Source: Tetrahymena thermophila SB210
Taxonomy: Eukaryota > Ciliophora > Oligohymenophorea > Hymenostomatida > Tetrahymenidae
Assembly: GCF_000189635.1 (NCBI RefSeq)
Contig: NW_002476359.1
Span: 148,501-212,500 of the forward strand
DNA length: 64,000 nucleotides
Direction: 5' to 3'
Part shown: in pieces, positions 39,212-52,400 of the stretch
Layout of the letters: every line of letters begins with the position of its first letter
Numbering within the stretch: position 1 is the first letter of the stretch
Translations under genes and position numbers: made by a program
The notes under the pieces: model-generated
Databases searched by the model: none
Told to the model about the DNA's origin: nothing
Seen by the model: the letters and a program-made list of their open reading frames with translations, nothing else

Positions 39212-42200
39212 TCAATAAAAAACTTTAGTAACAACTCCTACTGCTTTTAAAAGCTTTTCATCAATGTAAAACATCTAACCAACTTATATTCTCTCAGGTC
39301 TGTAAATAAAACGCATACGGAGATAATTCTTTACTTCTGGTTAGTACTTATTTAATTAGTTATTTACATTCTGTTTATTTTTGCTTGGTTCAATTACTAT
39401 TACAGGTACATTATCTTAAGCTATTTCTATTTTTTATGATGTTTAGTCTAATGCTTAGTCATTTGGAAATAACTCTTTTATCTATCAAATAATTTTTTAT
39501 TATTTATATTAAATTTGTGATTAATTAATAAATAAATAAATTTACTTTGTCTATTGATTTTGTTCTCCTTAAAAATTTTTTATTTAGATTTTTAGAAAAG
39601 ACAAGAGCCTTCTCTTCTTTTTATTTATCTCCTTATGTTGAAGACTTGATGGCTTTAATCTAGTTATTAAAATTTATTTCATGTAAATGTTAATCAGAGT
39701 AATGATTCATTTCTCTTTCTAGCGATTTGCGTCTAGCGAGAGGACGATATCCTTTTCCCTCTAAATCTTCTTTGGTTACCATTATTTTACATATCTGTCT
39801 GATACTTTAAAAGTTAACTACCGGCTAGTAACCTGTTTTGATTAGTACTTTCTCCTTTATACTATCAAATAAAGTAAGTTCAGCTAAAAATTCTGATGCA
39901 GCCCTTGGCAATAACCTTGGGTCTACTAAAACTTATCCTTTTCGAACCTCGAACTTTTTTTTATCTTGCATATCCATACTCACTCTTACAGAGCATATTT
40001 AACTGGTTTAAACCCTTTCTACTGATGTTTTTACAACCATCAGCTCTTAGACTTTTACTTTTTTGAACAAACCCTAAATATTGGTAAAATAATTATTTTC
40101 TTCATTTTATTGTTGAAAAATAAATGAAATAAATACATTAATATCTGGGCCAATAAGTAGGTTCTAAGCTAAATGAAGCTCACCTTGTAAAACAGTTCCT
40201 TAAAAAATCACATTGTTATTACTTTTATCTACATTTATTGCTGATCTTTCAAGTGCATTGTATATTGTTAGTTCAGTCAATTCTTACTTATTTGTTTAAT
40301 TAACTCTCCTATTATCTGGAAGCTAACTCAAAAATTTAGAAAATAGCTTAATGTTACTTAGTGTTTTACTAGAAACCAAGAAAATCGGTACAAAGTTTCC
40401 CTGCAAAAAACTTTCAGTAAAAATCTTAGCTACTTATGATATGTTATAAATTACTTAAACATATTTTTAAGCATAAGTGCTGTAAATAAAATTTTTAATC
40501 TCGCAAATGAGACTACCAATTTGAGAACTTGGAGCATTATCAGTATTAGTTATTACTATAAAAAAAACTAAACCCATTGAAACTGCATCCCTGATATATG
40601 TTTTATCACTCTCACTAAACTCATTTTTAGCTGAAATAACTATAAGTCCATAATTAGGTATTCTTGAGCAATAACTTAAAACAAAATATTTTCTATCTTT
40701 TTGTTTGCCACCTAATGTAAAATTAAAAAATATATTTTATAAACTGTTAATTTAGTTTTGTTTAATTATAAAAAATTTATTTTAGATAAAAAAGTGAAAA
40801 TGAAAAATTTAACCCAAATTTTTGTTAATATTATTTTTAGAAATTATTAAAAAATGAAACGAACGAGGTAATATTTTATTCTTATCCATAGAGAAAAATT
40901 TATTTATTAATTTAAAAAAATTATAAATTTAAAGATAAGATTAAATATAAAAACCTTACAAAATAAAGCTTAACTTTTATTTATTTTTTTAAATATTTTA
41001 ATAGCTGTTTTTTTATTATTAAGTAGAACTCTTAAAAATACTTTTTTAGTAAAAATTCAGCTTATATTTAAAAATTTTAGATTTGAATTTGGATTGAAAA
41101 ATTAAAAACTGCTGATAAATTAGCTAACAAACATTTAAAAAATTACCTATATCTACAAAGCTAATAATCTTAGTTGCTAATTCTATTTCTCCTTCAATTC
41201 TATTTTATTTATTAAAATTTAAATTTGAATAACTATTTAATTTAATTTTTAAAAGTACCCAAGCACAGTGAAAGGAAATCTACTTAAAAGTTTTCCTTAA
41301 GAATCAAAGCATAAATATCTTTATTAGATTTAAGTTGTTTGCTCATTATTAATTTGACAACCAGACTCTTTATAATACATTGTTTTTATAAGTGTAGTTT
41401 TACCACTTCCAGTCTAACCCATTAGCTAGATACGAATATCTGCCCTTACAACGCTTCTTGGCCTTTATTTAATTTTTACAAATCCTATTCGCCCTCTTTC
41501 TCCATTATAAACTCTGTCTAACTAAAAATAACATTCATTCTTGTTTGCAACATGAGAGAGGATTTTTAAACTCAAAAAGAATTCCTCTTCTATCAATCCT
41601 AAAGTATTTCCATTATCTATTAATTAATTTATTATATAATTTTTTCAATTTACTCTCAATAATTTATATTTTAAACAATTGTCAAATATTTTATTACTAT
41701 TAATATTCAAAATTTGAAATAGAAATTTTAAGAAAATTAAGATATTTGAAATAATTGTATTTGGTTAATACAAAGCTATGAAAATTCAGTTATATGTAAA
41801 ATATTTTTAATTTTTATGAAAATGAATTACCTTCTACTCCAATCCAGTAATAGCATTCGTCTACACCTTCATCTAAACGACGAAGCATTTAGCATTCAAG
41901 CTCTTATAAACGACGCTCTTCTGTTTTTATTAGCTTTAATTTATATTCTATATTTCCATGCTTATCATCTTCAGGTGGTAGAGGGTCCAAGTACTCAGCG
42001 TCGTCTTGGTAGTGTTCCTTCACTGCCTGGCATAGCTATTCAATATCCATTTACTCAATTTAGTTAGTTTTAACATTGTTGAAAAAAACAATTTAGGGTG
42101 GTTTTAGCTGGATATTATTAACTGGCTTATTCACTATATATCTTTTTTTACCATGTCTAGTAGATGCACTGCTAATTGTTTAGTGGTTATCAACTTTTGT

Positions 42201-42238
42201 TGCTTTTTTTCCTTCTTGTTTTGGTTAGTGTGAGTCAT
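39212..42238 (-). CDS. GTPBP1/GTPBP2-family translational GTPase, divergent G motifs
   Basis: Multi-exon. Exon 1 (42238-42152) encodes a basic MTHTNQNKKEKKQQKL start; a 44-bp intron (42108-42151) leads in frame to the family's N-terminal region (LPPEDDKHGNIEYKLKLIK; ECYYWIGVE). The G domain has G1 GQTGSGKTT (41393-41420), the family CFDSQGKLL segment, and G3 DIGGK split by a 435-bp intron (40712-41146). G4 is TNTD (40536-40553) where human GTPBP1 has TKID. Domains II/III follow (LIGPDIN; VRKGQVLVDPRLLP) and the C-terminus ends FYIDEKLLKAVGVVTKVFY. Family members resemble EF-Tu/eRF3 and act on aminoacyl-tRNA delivery, stalled-ribosome rescue or mRNA decay in the cytosol. Membership is well supported by collinear motifs; intact GTP hydrolysis is uncertain. 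Confidence 0.85.
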
Positions 42239-42855
42239 ATTATAAAAATTAACTAACAAGCTAATTAGTGTCCAAAATTTAATTGCTTTTATTTGAATCT
42301 TATAAAAAATAAGATTTTTCGGGTATTTCACTAAGCTAACTTTGTACTTGAGAATTTGACATCCGTCAATTTGAAGAGTAAATAGCCTTTATTATAATAA
42401 TTTTTCTTTTAAAATCTTTAAATTTGAATAATATTTTTAGATGGAAATATTGTTGATTTTATAATTTGTAAAGTAAATTAATTTATTAAAAAAAGAATAA
42501 CAAATGTGCTGTTCTTCAAAAGCTTTTCTTTAATTACTTTATTTAGAGAGTCTTAGAAGATGTTTAACGGAGTGAAGAATAGACAGAAAAGGCGAATTGA
42601 AGTATCTATTAAATAAGTAATGAAATTATCTCAATGAACTAAAATAGTTTAGTAATTTAATCTTCTCTTGTACAAACTAGGTTTGGTAATAGAGCCTTTT
42701 GGTTAGTTATAAACATTTCAGTGATTAGTTTGTAAAATAGAAATTATGTTTATTTTCCTATCCACTTTTTATTACTAGATAGCTAATCATAAGAATTCTT
42801 CAGATTATTTTTATTAAAATTTAATTAATGATTTAAAATTGCTTAAAAAAAATCT
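42239..42855. other. Spacer between GTPBP-like gene and tRNA
   Basis: Mostly AT-rich 5' flank of the GTPBP-like gene. The reading frame of that gene stays open upstream to an ATG at 42331, but the extension is low-quality and the ATG at 42238 is preferred. The tRNA terminator lies at 42845-42852. Confidence 0.5.
42845..42852 (-). terminator. Pol III terminator of tRNA-Leu (T8)
   Basis: Eight consecutive T on the minus strand, 3 nt past the tRNA 3' end, is a standard RNA polymerase III stop. Confidence 0.85.
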
Positions 42856-42934
42856 GATGAAGGCGAGATTCGAACTCGCGCCCTTTCGGAATAGAGCCTT
42901 AATCTACCGCCTTAGACCGCTCGGCCACTTCATC
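42856..42934 (-). tRNA. tRNA-Leu(AAG)
   Basis: Reading the minus strand, the 7-bp acceptor GATGAAG pairs with CTTCATC. The D arm carries box A-like GTGGCCGAGCGG, and the T arm GCGAG-TTCGAAT-CTCGC contains box B. The anticodon stem GTAGA/TCTAT encloses loop TTAAGGC, giving anticodon AAG (reads CTT, and CTC after A34-to-I editing). The variable arm TCC-GAAA-GGG is a small hairpin, as in class II tRNAs. No intron and no encoded CCA, as usual in eukaryotes. Confidence 0.95.
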
Positions 42935-43411
42935 TTGGTTGATGTTTAAAGATTAATTCTACGCATACTATTTAATTATTTTTCAATTTATAAAATGCTA
43001 TTGTACTTATTTTAGATTTACAAATATTGTAAAATTTTTTTAGTGATTTTGAAAAAGTCTAAATAGAAATTTTAAAATGAAATGGATGTGATGTTGTATG
43101 TTTAAATTTAAAAAATGGTATTTTACTTAAAATAAAGATATGATAAAAAAAAGTATTACAAAATGTTTGTTTGAGTTGCAAAAATTTAATTGATATCTTT
43201 AAGGTAAATTCAATTTTTTCTCAAATAATAACCAATAATCGCTTATGTTGGAAATGTAAAATAATTCAAAATTTATTTTTTGACTTATAATTTTTTTTTT
43301 GCATGATTGTTATTATCTTTAATATTCAAAATTATTAAATTCTTCATTTTAGGGAGTAACAAACGAGAAAGAAAAACAAAAATATTTTAAACTAAAACTA
43401 TAAAAATTTTA
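42935..43411. other. Divergent spacer, tRNA 5' flank and dynein promoter region
   Basis: AT-rich, no coding signal. Contains the 5' flanks of the minus-strand tRNA and the plus-strand dynein gene. Confidence 0.5.
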
Positions 43412-46400
43412 ATGGATAATTAGTAAAGCATAAAAACATAATTAAAATAAACTAGGCCATTAAATACAAATAATAGAGCTCCATCTGTAATTGTTTGATT
43501 TTGATACTTTTTTATATTGATCTAACCTTTTTTATTAAGGCTAAAATAATTAGACATGAAATGGCAATAGAAAAATATAAAATATATGAAACCCAAAAGC
43601 TCAACGATAAAAAAATAAATGAAATGATGCGTGTAAAATTTTAGTCTTCACAATAAACATTAATCTTTGCCTTAAAGTTTTCATTTATTTTTGTTAAATA
43701 AAATGTTAAGGGAGTAAAATAAGTAGAGTTTGTATAAAAACCAGGAGAATTTTTTGTATTATCTTCTCAACAAAACAGTCGCCCTAAAATCTCAACTCAA
43801 TAAACTCAGCAAAGCATAAACTCTTCAAAAATATTTGGAACTATACTTGATGTAATTAATTATAAATTGGCTACTTTTGATTGATAAAATTAAGTTTTTT
43901 ATTTATTATTCTCAATTATTACAAAGAGTGCTACTAAAATATATGAGAATTCATAAAGTTAAATAAGATCGATGAGCACTACTAGGTAAAGAATAATAAG
44001 CACTTCGTCAATTGTAAGTTTATTTTAGTTAAATATATCATAATTAAAAGCTTTTAAATATAAGCATAATTAGAGTAAACAATCTCCAGCATTCTTTAAT
44101 AACTCAAATAATAAACTTAAGCCTCCTTTAAATATTTAAAATCAATAAGCTATAGAATAAAATAATTTATAAAAGATGGCAAACACATTCCACATAAATA
44201 ACAGCAATAATAAATTATAAAATAATTTTGGATAAGAAGAATAATCTCCTCTTCCCTCGATTTAATATACTGAACAAGAGAGTCAAAGGGAAAATAAAAC
44301 TATACTTAGACCAAGGAGATCTTAATCTTTGAATAAATTTAACTAAACAAGCACTCAATTTAATAACGACTATAGCTTTTAAATGCCCTAAAATAATAAT
44401 GATGCAACTATACAAAATCAAACTCAAAATAATTTTTATGTAATTATCATTTAAATTTAAATAATCATTAAATAAACTAATTTTTTTAGTAGGAAGAAAG
44501 TCCTTTTGATAACCGTAATTAAGAAACTAACGAGTTTAACTAATCGAGAACCTAGTCTTCTATGCAAGTAAAGAAGCCTAAGCTAACCTAAAATTTAAAA
44601 ATAATCCTTTCTAAGTAAGATACCTAAATGCTAATTAACAGTACAAAACTAATTTCTGAAATAGTCCAAGATAATTTAAATATAAATGAAAAAATCTAAG
44701 AAAATACAAACAGAATGAATAGCACAATGACTGCCTTTAAAAAAACATCTTAATCCTTTGTAAATTTGCAGAAGTAATTAAATGAAAAATCAGCAGCAAG
44801 TTCTTTTTTGATGTAGCAATTAAAAGAAGAGAACACTAATAACGTTAACAAGTCTTAAAGTAATAATAAATTTATATAAATTATAGATTAGTTTAAAAAT
44901 ATTCAAAATTAAAGTTATGAAAGATGCTAAGGGCAATGATAAGAAAGATAATGTTAAAAAAAATTTAAGATCCCATAGCTATCAGATTTTGCAAAGGACT
45001 TAAGTAAAAAATAAGCATATATCAGGGTATCAGACTATAGTAATAAACCATAAGCTAGAAGAAAAAATAAAAGAAGAGGAAAGAAAATAAAAAGAAGAAC
45101 TGAAGAAAAAACAAACTAGCAAAATCATAGATTACTCTAAGATCTCTCCTTACATCATAGGAGATGAAGAGGCTGAGAAAAAAATTAATGCTAGAAATTA
45201 ATTATTTTGTGAAGAATAAAAATTAACTAAATTTGATAAGAAGGAAAAAAATTATTTTTTACCATTAGATTACTATAATTTAGATGAAGAAGATTTAAAT
45301 CCTCATGAACTCTTAAATAAATACTATGATAGTGAATCAAACACTATCCAAGGATATTCAAAATGGTTTTAAAATGATGGAAAATTTGAATGGTAGCCTT
45401 GCACAGTATTAGGTTACAACGAAGAATCTTAAAGATATGTTATTAAGTAAATTTTCAATTTATAAATTATATTAAATGTCTAACCAAGTTGTTTTTAGTT
45501 ATATTTTAAATAAAATGAAATTTTTAGCCACTTTCTTTTTAGGAAATTAATAAGAATTTAATAATTTTTTGTTGATTTTAAATTTATTTTTATTTTCATT
45601 AATTTAATTTTACTTTTTTATTCATTTAAATTAGAAATTTAAATATAATTTTTAATTTTAAAAACAAACAAACAAATTAATGGATATTAAATTTTAATTA
45701 ATGACAATTGTGCTTTATTTTAAATCAATATTTAATAAACGTTAAAGATAATTAAATTATTTTATATTTTTTAAAGATGGAATAATGGAAAAGAAAAATT
45801 GGTTTCAAGAGTTAATCTTAGATTCAAAGGGGAAAGTTAAGAATAATTCGAAAAGAAATTAGAGATTGCTAATATTTATAGGGAAATAAGTGAGTATTAT
45901 ATAAAGTATAATTTGATGATTGATACGATGGAAGATGAAACCTCTACTTTATCAGATGATATTATTGATAGAGTTATTATTTTTGCAACAAATTATCCTT
46001 TTAAGCTTTCTCAATATAGGAATCCTATTGAGTTTTATTAGTTAGATCCTCTTGTTAAGTTCAACTTTAAATTTAAAATGTTTCCTAAATAAATTGATAT
46101 ACCACCCTAAAAGACGTTAGAAAATATTTTAGATGAAAAGAAAATTAAACATAGAAGCTTGTTAGCACTGAAAAATGAAATAATGTAATTATTTGTAAGG
46201 TCAAACAGATAAATAAAATTTGATAATACACTTCCTTTTTCAGAGGAAAAGTAGCAATATTTCAAAGGAATTTTACCTGACTACATGTTTATTCCAATTA
46301 CAGAAAGAGTGAAAGATAATCGTTATTATGCTACATTAGATGTTGGATATTCACAAAATCACAATTATACAAAATTTCTTAATTTAGTAAAATTAATCAT

Positions 46401-49400
46401 ATCATTAATGAATTTTGAAATATTTTATTATTTAAAAGTATTCTAAAATGTCTTAAACTTGCATGTACTCCATTGATTTTAAGTTAGAGCAGCTTAGATA
46501 TATTAATGATGCCAGACTCTCTTTAGAATAAATGAGCTTGATAGAAACAGATTTTAAAAAAGAAATTGATATTTCAAAATTTTAATTTATTCAGAGAAAA
46601 AAATGCAAAGATTTAGTTAAAGAGTTGAACAATAAAGTGTATGATACAAACTTTACTTTAGTAATGAGAGTCGAGACAGAAACTAGAGAAATTTAGAAAA
46701 GAAACGAACAGCTTTTAAGAACAAAAATTAACGAGGAAGAAAAGGAAGCTTTGAGAAATGTAGAATATCCAAAAGAATTCATAGAAGATATAAGGAGAAC
46801 TTAATTTTAGTACACTTTGCAATATGAAAGAATTTATAGAAATCTATATTTTACCAGCATTAAATAATTTTCTGCTCTTTTTCAAAAGCATAATAATTTT
46901 TTTAAAAAGATTAATAATTTAAAATTTATTACTGAAGACACATGTAATTATTCTCATATTGTTAATTATTTGCATATGATTAGACTATACTAGCCTTAAG
47001 AAAGTGATTTTGTAGGATAAATTAGGCTCATAAGGTATTTATTTATTACTTATTTATTAAAACCATAATTGTTAATATTTTTTAATGTCAGAAATGAGAA
47101 GAAGATAGCCTTTTCTCCGACTTTTGAAGAATGGAAAAAGGCTATATAGGATATAGAGGATGAAATGTATGAATAGATGATTAGTATTAGATGCATGAGA
47201 ACAAATGAAATAGGTCTTAGTAGACCATCTAAGACACTATGTTTGTTTGATTAGAAAGACTAAGAAAAAGATGAAATAGAATCTATGTTTGAAAATACAA
47301 TTAATGAGACTTTCACTATTATGGAAATGTTTTAAAAAAAAGTTAACGAATTCGAATATTTGCTTGATATATCAGGCGATTCTGTTCGAAAAAAATTTGC
47401 AAAAAAGAATAATTTTAAGGTAAAAAATATATTTAAAAATTATATTAATTGTTTAAAATTTTAAAATTAAAAGGACTTTGAACACCTTTTATAAAAACTC
47501 AGAAAAAGTAAAGATGAGTTTGATAATGTTTTAATTGGTGATAAAGTTATGTTGGGAAATTTTACAGTAGAATGTGCTGATTTTAGAAAATATGTCGAGG
47601 AAAGGATTAAATTAGCATCAAAGGTTGTTTATGAAATTTTGATGAATAAAATAAATGATGAAAATAGTAAAATGGAAAATGAAATAGAAAATATTATCTT
47701 AAAGCTGAAAAAAATGCCAGAAAACATTGAAGAAATGGATTAATTAAGAAAATATTGCAACATAACTTTGGTAAATGAATTAGCAGAGATAAAAGCAAGA
47801 ATAGATTAAGTCATGGACAGAATGAATCTACTTGAATACATGTATTTTAAAATCTCATTTGAAGATTTTGCAAAATGCTGGAGTATATATGGAATGCCTC
47901 TTAAGCTTAATAAGAAGAAGAAAAAGTGTTTATAAAAAATGTTGGTCCTCGAAAAAAGCTTTTCTGATGATCTCCTTTTTTATTAACATGAACTTGTAGA
48001 GGAAATAAAGCAAATTAAAGGTAAATCCTCATTTATTTAAATAATTCTTGATAAATTAAATTTAATATTTAAAAAAGCAACTTTGGAGCTTCTTTAAAAA
48101 GAATCTTAAATAGAAGAAACTGATTCTATTAGTTTTAAATTTGCAGAACTAGGAGACAGGATTGATAAAGCATAGTAAGATGCAGATATAATCAATAGAA
48201 GAGAAGATATTTTGAAATGGTTAAAAACTGATTTCTAAATCATAACAAATATTCACAAAGAGTATTTCCCTTATAATAGGGTAACTAACTAATCAACTAA
48301 ATAATTAACTAATAAAATAATTTTTTGTCATTTAATTTTTATTTTATAAACTATCAGGTTTGGCAACTTTCTAAAGACTATTCGTTTAAAATTCCAAATA
48401 TCATGGAAGGTCCTTTGTCATCAATTAATAGAGAAGATGTTTGTTCTGATATTATTGATTCATGGAATGAGCTTTACAAAATGGAGAAGGGCGTTTTTAA
48501 GAATATTCCTCACATAAAAATGCTTTGTTAGCAAGTAAGATAGAAGTATGAAGACTTCAAACCTAACCTTCCTCTAATCATGGATCTCAGAAATCCTAAT
48601 TTAGAGAAGAGACACTGGGTAAAAATAAACCATCTTATCAAGTAAAATTTTGTTATTCATTTGTTAATGAAATGTTTATAAAAATTTAATAATTAGAGAG
48701 CACAATAAAAAGGTTGAAAGAAAATAACTGTAAATCAGAGTTGAGTTTGATGAAGACTTAAACATAAATTTAAAAACCCTTTTAGAAAATAATATTCAGT
48801 TTATTTAGGATGACATACGAGAGATTTCTGAAATTGCATCTAAAGAAAAAGGATTTGAAAAGATTTTGAACAAAATGAAATCAGAATGGAAACCTATCAG
48901 ACTCTAAATCTTTCCTTATAAAGACACAGGTACTTTTGTACTTCGTGGTGTCGAGCCTATCTTAGACAGGCTAGATGAAGATATTTCTAAAACTAACAGC
49001 ATAGCTGCTTCTCCTTTTGTTAAGTTCTTTGAAAACGAAGTTAATTATTGGAGAACCATTCTTTACAAAATGCAAGAAACTATCGAAACTTGGTGTAAAG
49101 TTTAAAAAATGTGGTAATATCTCTAGCCAATATTTTTTAGCGAAGAAATCATTTAAGAAATGCCTCGTGAAGGAGGTAAGTATGAATTTGTTGATAAAAT
49201 GTGGCGTTCCATCATGCTTACAACTACCTAAATACCAAATTGTATGGAAGCTTGCTCCCAAAGCAGGTTAAAAGAAAACTTTTAAATGATGATTGAAAAT
49301 CTTGAAAGTGTAATTAAGGGTTTAAATGATTTTTTAAATAAAAAACGTGAAGCATATCCTAGATTCTATTTTCTTTCAAATGATGAACTATTACAAATTC

Positions 49401-52400
49401 TTGCCCAATCTAGAGATCCTTAAGCAGTATAGCCTCACTTACCTAAATGCTTTGAAGGAATATATCGTCTAAAGTTTATACCAATAACACTTCCAGAAGG
49501 AATAAGTTCATCAAATATAACACATATGATATCGAAAGAGGGTGAATAAGTAGAGTTTTTAAACCTGATAAATCCTTTTTATTTTAAGAAGCCAAAAGCT
49601 GTAGATACTAATAAACTTTAAGAAAAGGCATAAAATAAATAAATTGCTTTTAAATAAGAAACAGATGATATTTAAGATTAAGAATAAAAAGCAGAATAAG
49701 TTATTATTCAAGAAACTCCTAAACTAATTGCTAGAGGTGTTGAAGATTGGCTCCCTGAACTAGAAAATAATATGAGGGAAACTATGATGGATCTATTCAA
49801 AAATTGCTTAAAAGAACACAGTACTCTCTAGCCAGGACAAAAGAATAATTGGCTATTTAAATGGCCCTCTCAAGTTATAATAGTTTCAGATTAAACTTTA
49901 TGGACTTCAAGTGCAACAGAGGCTATAATTGGTCTCGAAGAAAATCCTTAATCTCTTGTTAAATTCTTTAATTAGTTATAAGAAGATCTACTTGATATTG
50001 TTTCTTTAGTAAGAAATTCAAATATTGAAAATATTCACAGAATTATGCTTGGAGTGATGATAGTTACTAATGTGCATTAAAAAGATATTATAAAATCCTT
50101 AAAAGATGTTTCAAATGTTAAGTTGAATACAGAGTCATTTGAATGGCTTCAACATTTAAGGTACTATCAAGTTGAAAAGAAGATCAAGGTAGAATTAAAA
50201 GAATTTTTATTTTATTTTAACAACTTTTAATACTCTATTTAAAAAATAGAATCAGAATACTGACAATTTAGAAGTAAGGATGGTTAACAATAGTAGGACT
50301 TATGGATGGGAATATTTAGGAAACTAAGGAAGACTTGTTATTACCCCTTTAACAGACAGATGTTACAGAACTCTTATGTCTGCTCTTTAACAAAATTTAG
50401 GAGGTGCTCCAGAGGGGCCAGCTGGAACAGGTAAAACTGAAACAACAAAAGATCTAGCAAAAGCTATTGCAAAGCATTGCGTAGTATTTAATTGTTCTGA
50501 TGCTCTTGATTATATAGCTATGGGTAAATTTTTTAAAGGTTTGTGTAGTTGTGGAAGTTGGGCATGCTTTGATGAGTTCAATCGTATTGAACTTGAAGTT
50601 CTCTCTGTTATTGCATAATAAATCTTAACAATTTAAACAGCCATTTATAAACTAAGTTTAGCTAGAGTCGTCAACAATAACCCTACCTTTAATTTTGAGG
50701 GTAGAACTTTATTAAATTAAAAAATTTTCTATTTATGTATTTGTACATTTTTATTAGGATAAAATATACCTTTAGACAGTAGTTGTGCTATCTTTATTAC
50801 TATGAATCCAGGATATCAAGGCAGAAGTGAATTGCCAGATAATCTCAAAGCTTTATTTAGGCCTGTAGCTATGATGATTCCAAATTATACTATGATTACA
50901 GAGATTTCTCTTTATTCTTATGGCTTTTAATATGCGAGAGAATTAGCTATTAAAATTACCTATTCTTTAAAGCTTGCTAGTGAGTAGTTATCAACTTAAA
51001 GTCACTATGATTTTGGTATGAGAGCTGTTAAATCTATTATTTTAGCTGCAGGTACTTTGAAAAGGACTATGGACGCAGACGAAGATGAGTATTATTTGAT
51101 ACTTAAAGCAATTAGAGATTGCAACATCCCTAAATTTACTCATAAAGATGTTCCCCTTTTTGAAGCAATTTTACAAGATCTTTTCCCAACAACTTAATTC
51201 AAAGTTGGACAATATGAGTTACTTCATCATGCTATTAAAAAAATATCTGAAACCAACAATTTAGTTCTTTACGACGTATTTAGTTAATTTTTATTTAAAA
51301 AAGGTATTAAAATATTTGTTTTTCATAAAGAGGTTTTATCAAAAGATCATTGAGCTATTTGAAACAATATAAGTTAGACATGGTCTTATGATAGTTGGAG
51401 GAGCTTTAGGAGGCAAATCATCGTAATTAATTAGAAAATAATTTTAAAACTACTTTTTTTAAATATGATTTTAGGATATTAAAAGTTTTAGGTGATTCTA
51501 TTGAACTCTCAAATAAGGAAGAATACTTGAAGTAGCACCCTGAAATAGTTGAACTTATGCATAAATTGTAAAAAGAGGAAGAAGAGAGAGAATTAGCATA
51601 TAAAAATTTGAGTCAAATAGAGAAAAGGAGGTTAGCTAGACAGTAAACAGGAATAGATCTTGCACCAAAATAAGAAATCGTTCTTGAATATGATAGAGTT
51701 AAAAAATTCTTTATAAATCCTAAATCTATTTCTGGTTAAATGCTGTTCGGAGATGTTGAAGAAGCTTCAGGCGAATGGCATGATGGTATAACTGCTCTAA
51801 CTTTTAGATAATGTTAAGAAGAAGATTCTAATCATTATAAATGGGTTGTTTTTGATGGACCCGTCGACGCACTTTGGATTGAAAATATGAATACAGTGTA
51901 AATAAATAAATAGTTAAAATATCAAAATATAGAATTTTAAAAACAAATTTTAATAGATTGGATGATAATAAGAAATTATGTTTGACGAATGGTGAAACTA
52001 TCCCTTTAGCAAATAAAATGTCAATAATGTTTGAAGTAGAAAATCTATACGAGGCTTCACCTGCTACTGTGAGTAGATGTGGTATGGTTTACCTAGAATA
52101 ATAGGGTATGCTTTTTATAACTTTATATTAATAATAAAGCTTTACTGTTTTTATAAATAGACCTTAAATGGGAAGTTTTTTACACTTGTTGGTATAACAA
52201 CTTAACAGGTAATTTGTAAGGAGAGGAGTAAAATCAATTTTACCATAGTCTTTTAGAAGAATTACTGAAGCCAGCCATTGAGTACTTACTCAAGAAAAAA
52301 ACTCCTCTTCCTGTAACTCCTTAATGGGCAGCTATGAATTTCCTAAAAATGTTTGAAGGGTTCCTTCTTAAGAAAAAGAATAAGGCTTAAACAATTGAAG

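Noticed and set aside
48971..49271. Overlapping ORFs on both strands within the dynein tail
   Set aside because: They are alternate-frame or antisense shadows of dynein exons; the surrounding frame is continuous with the heavy chain.
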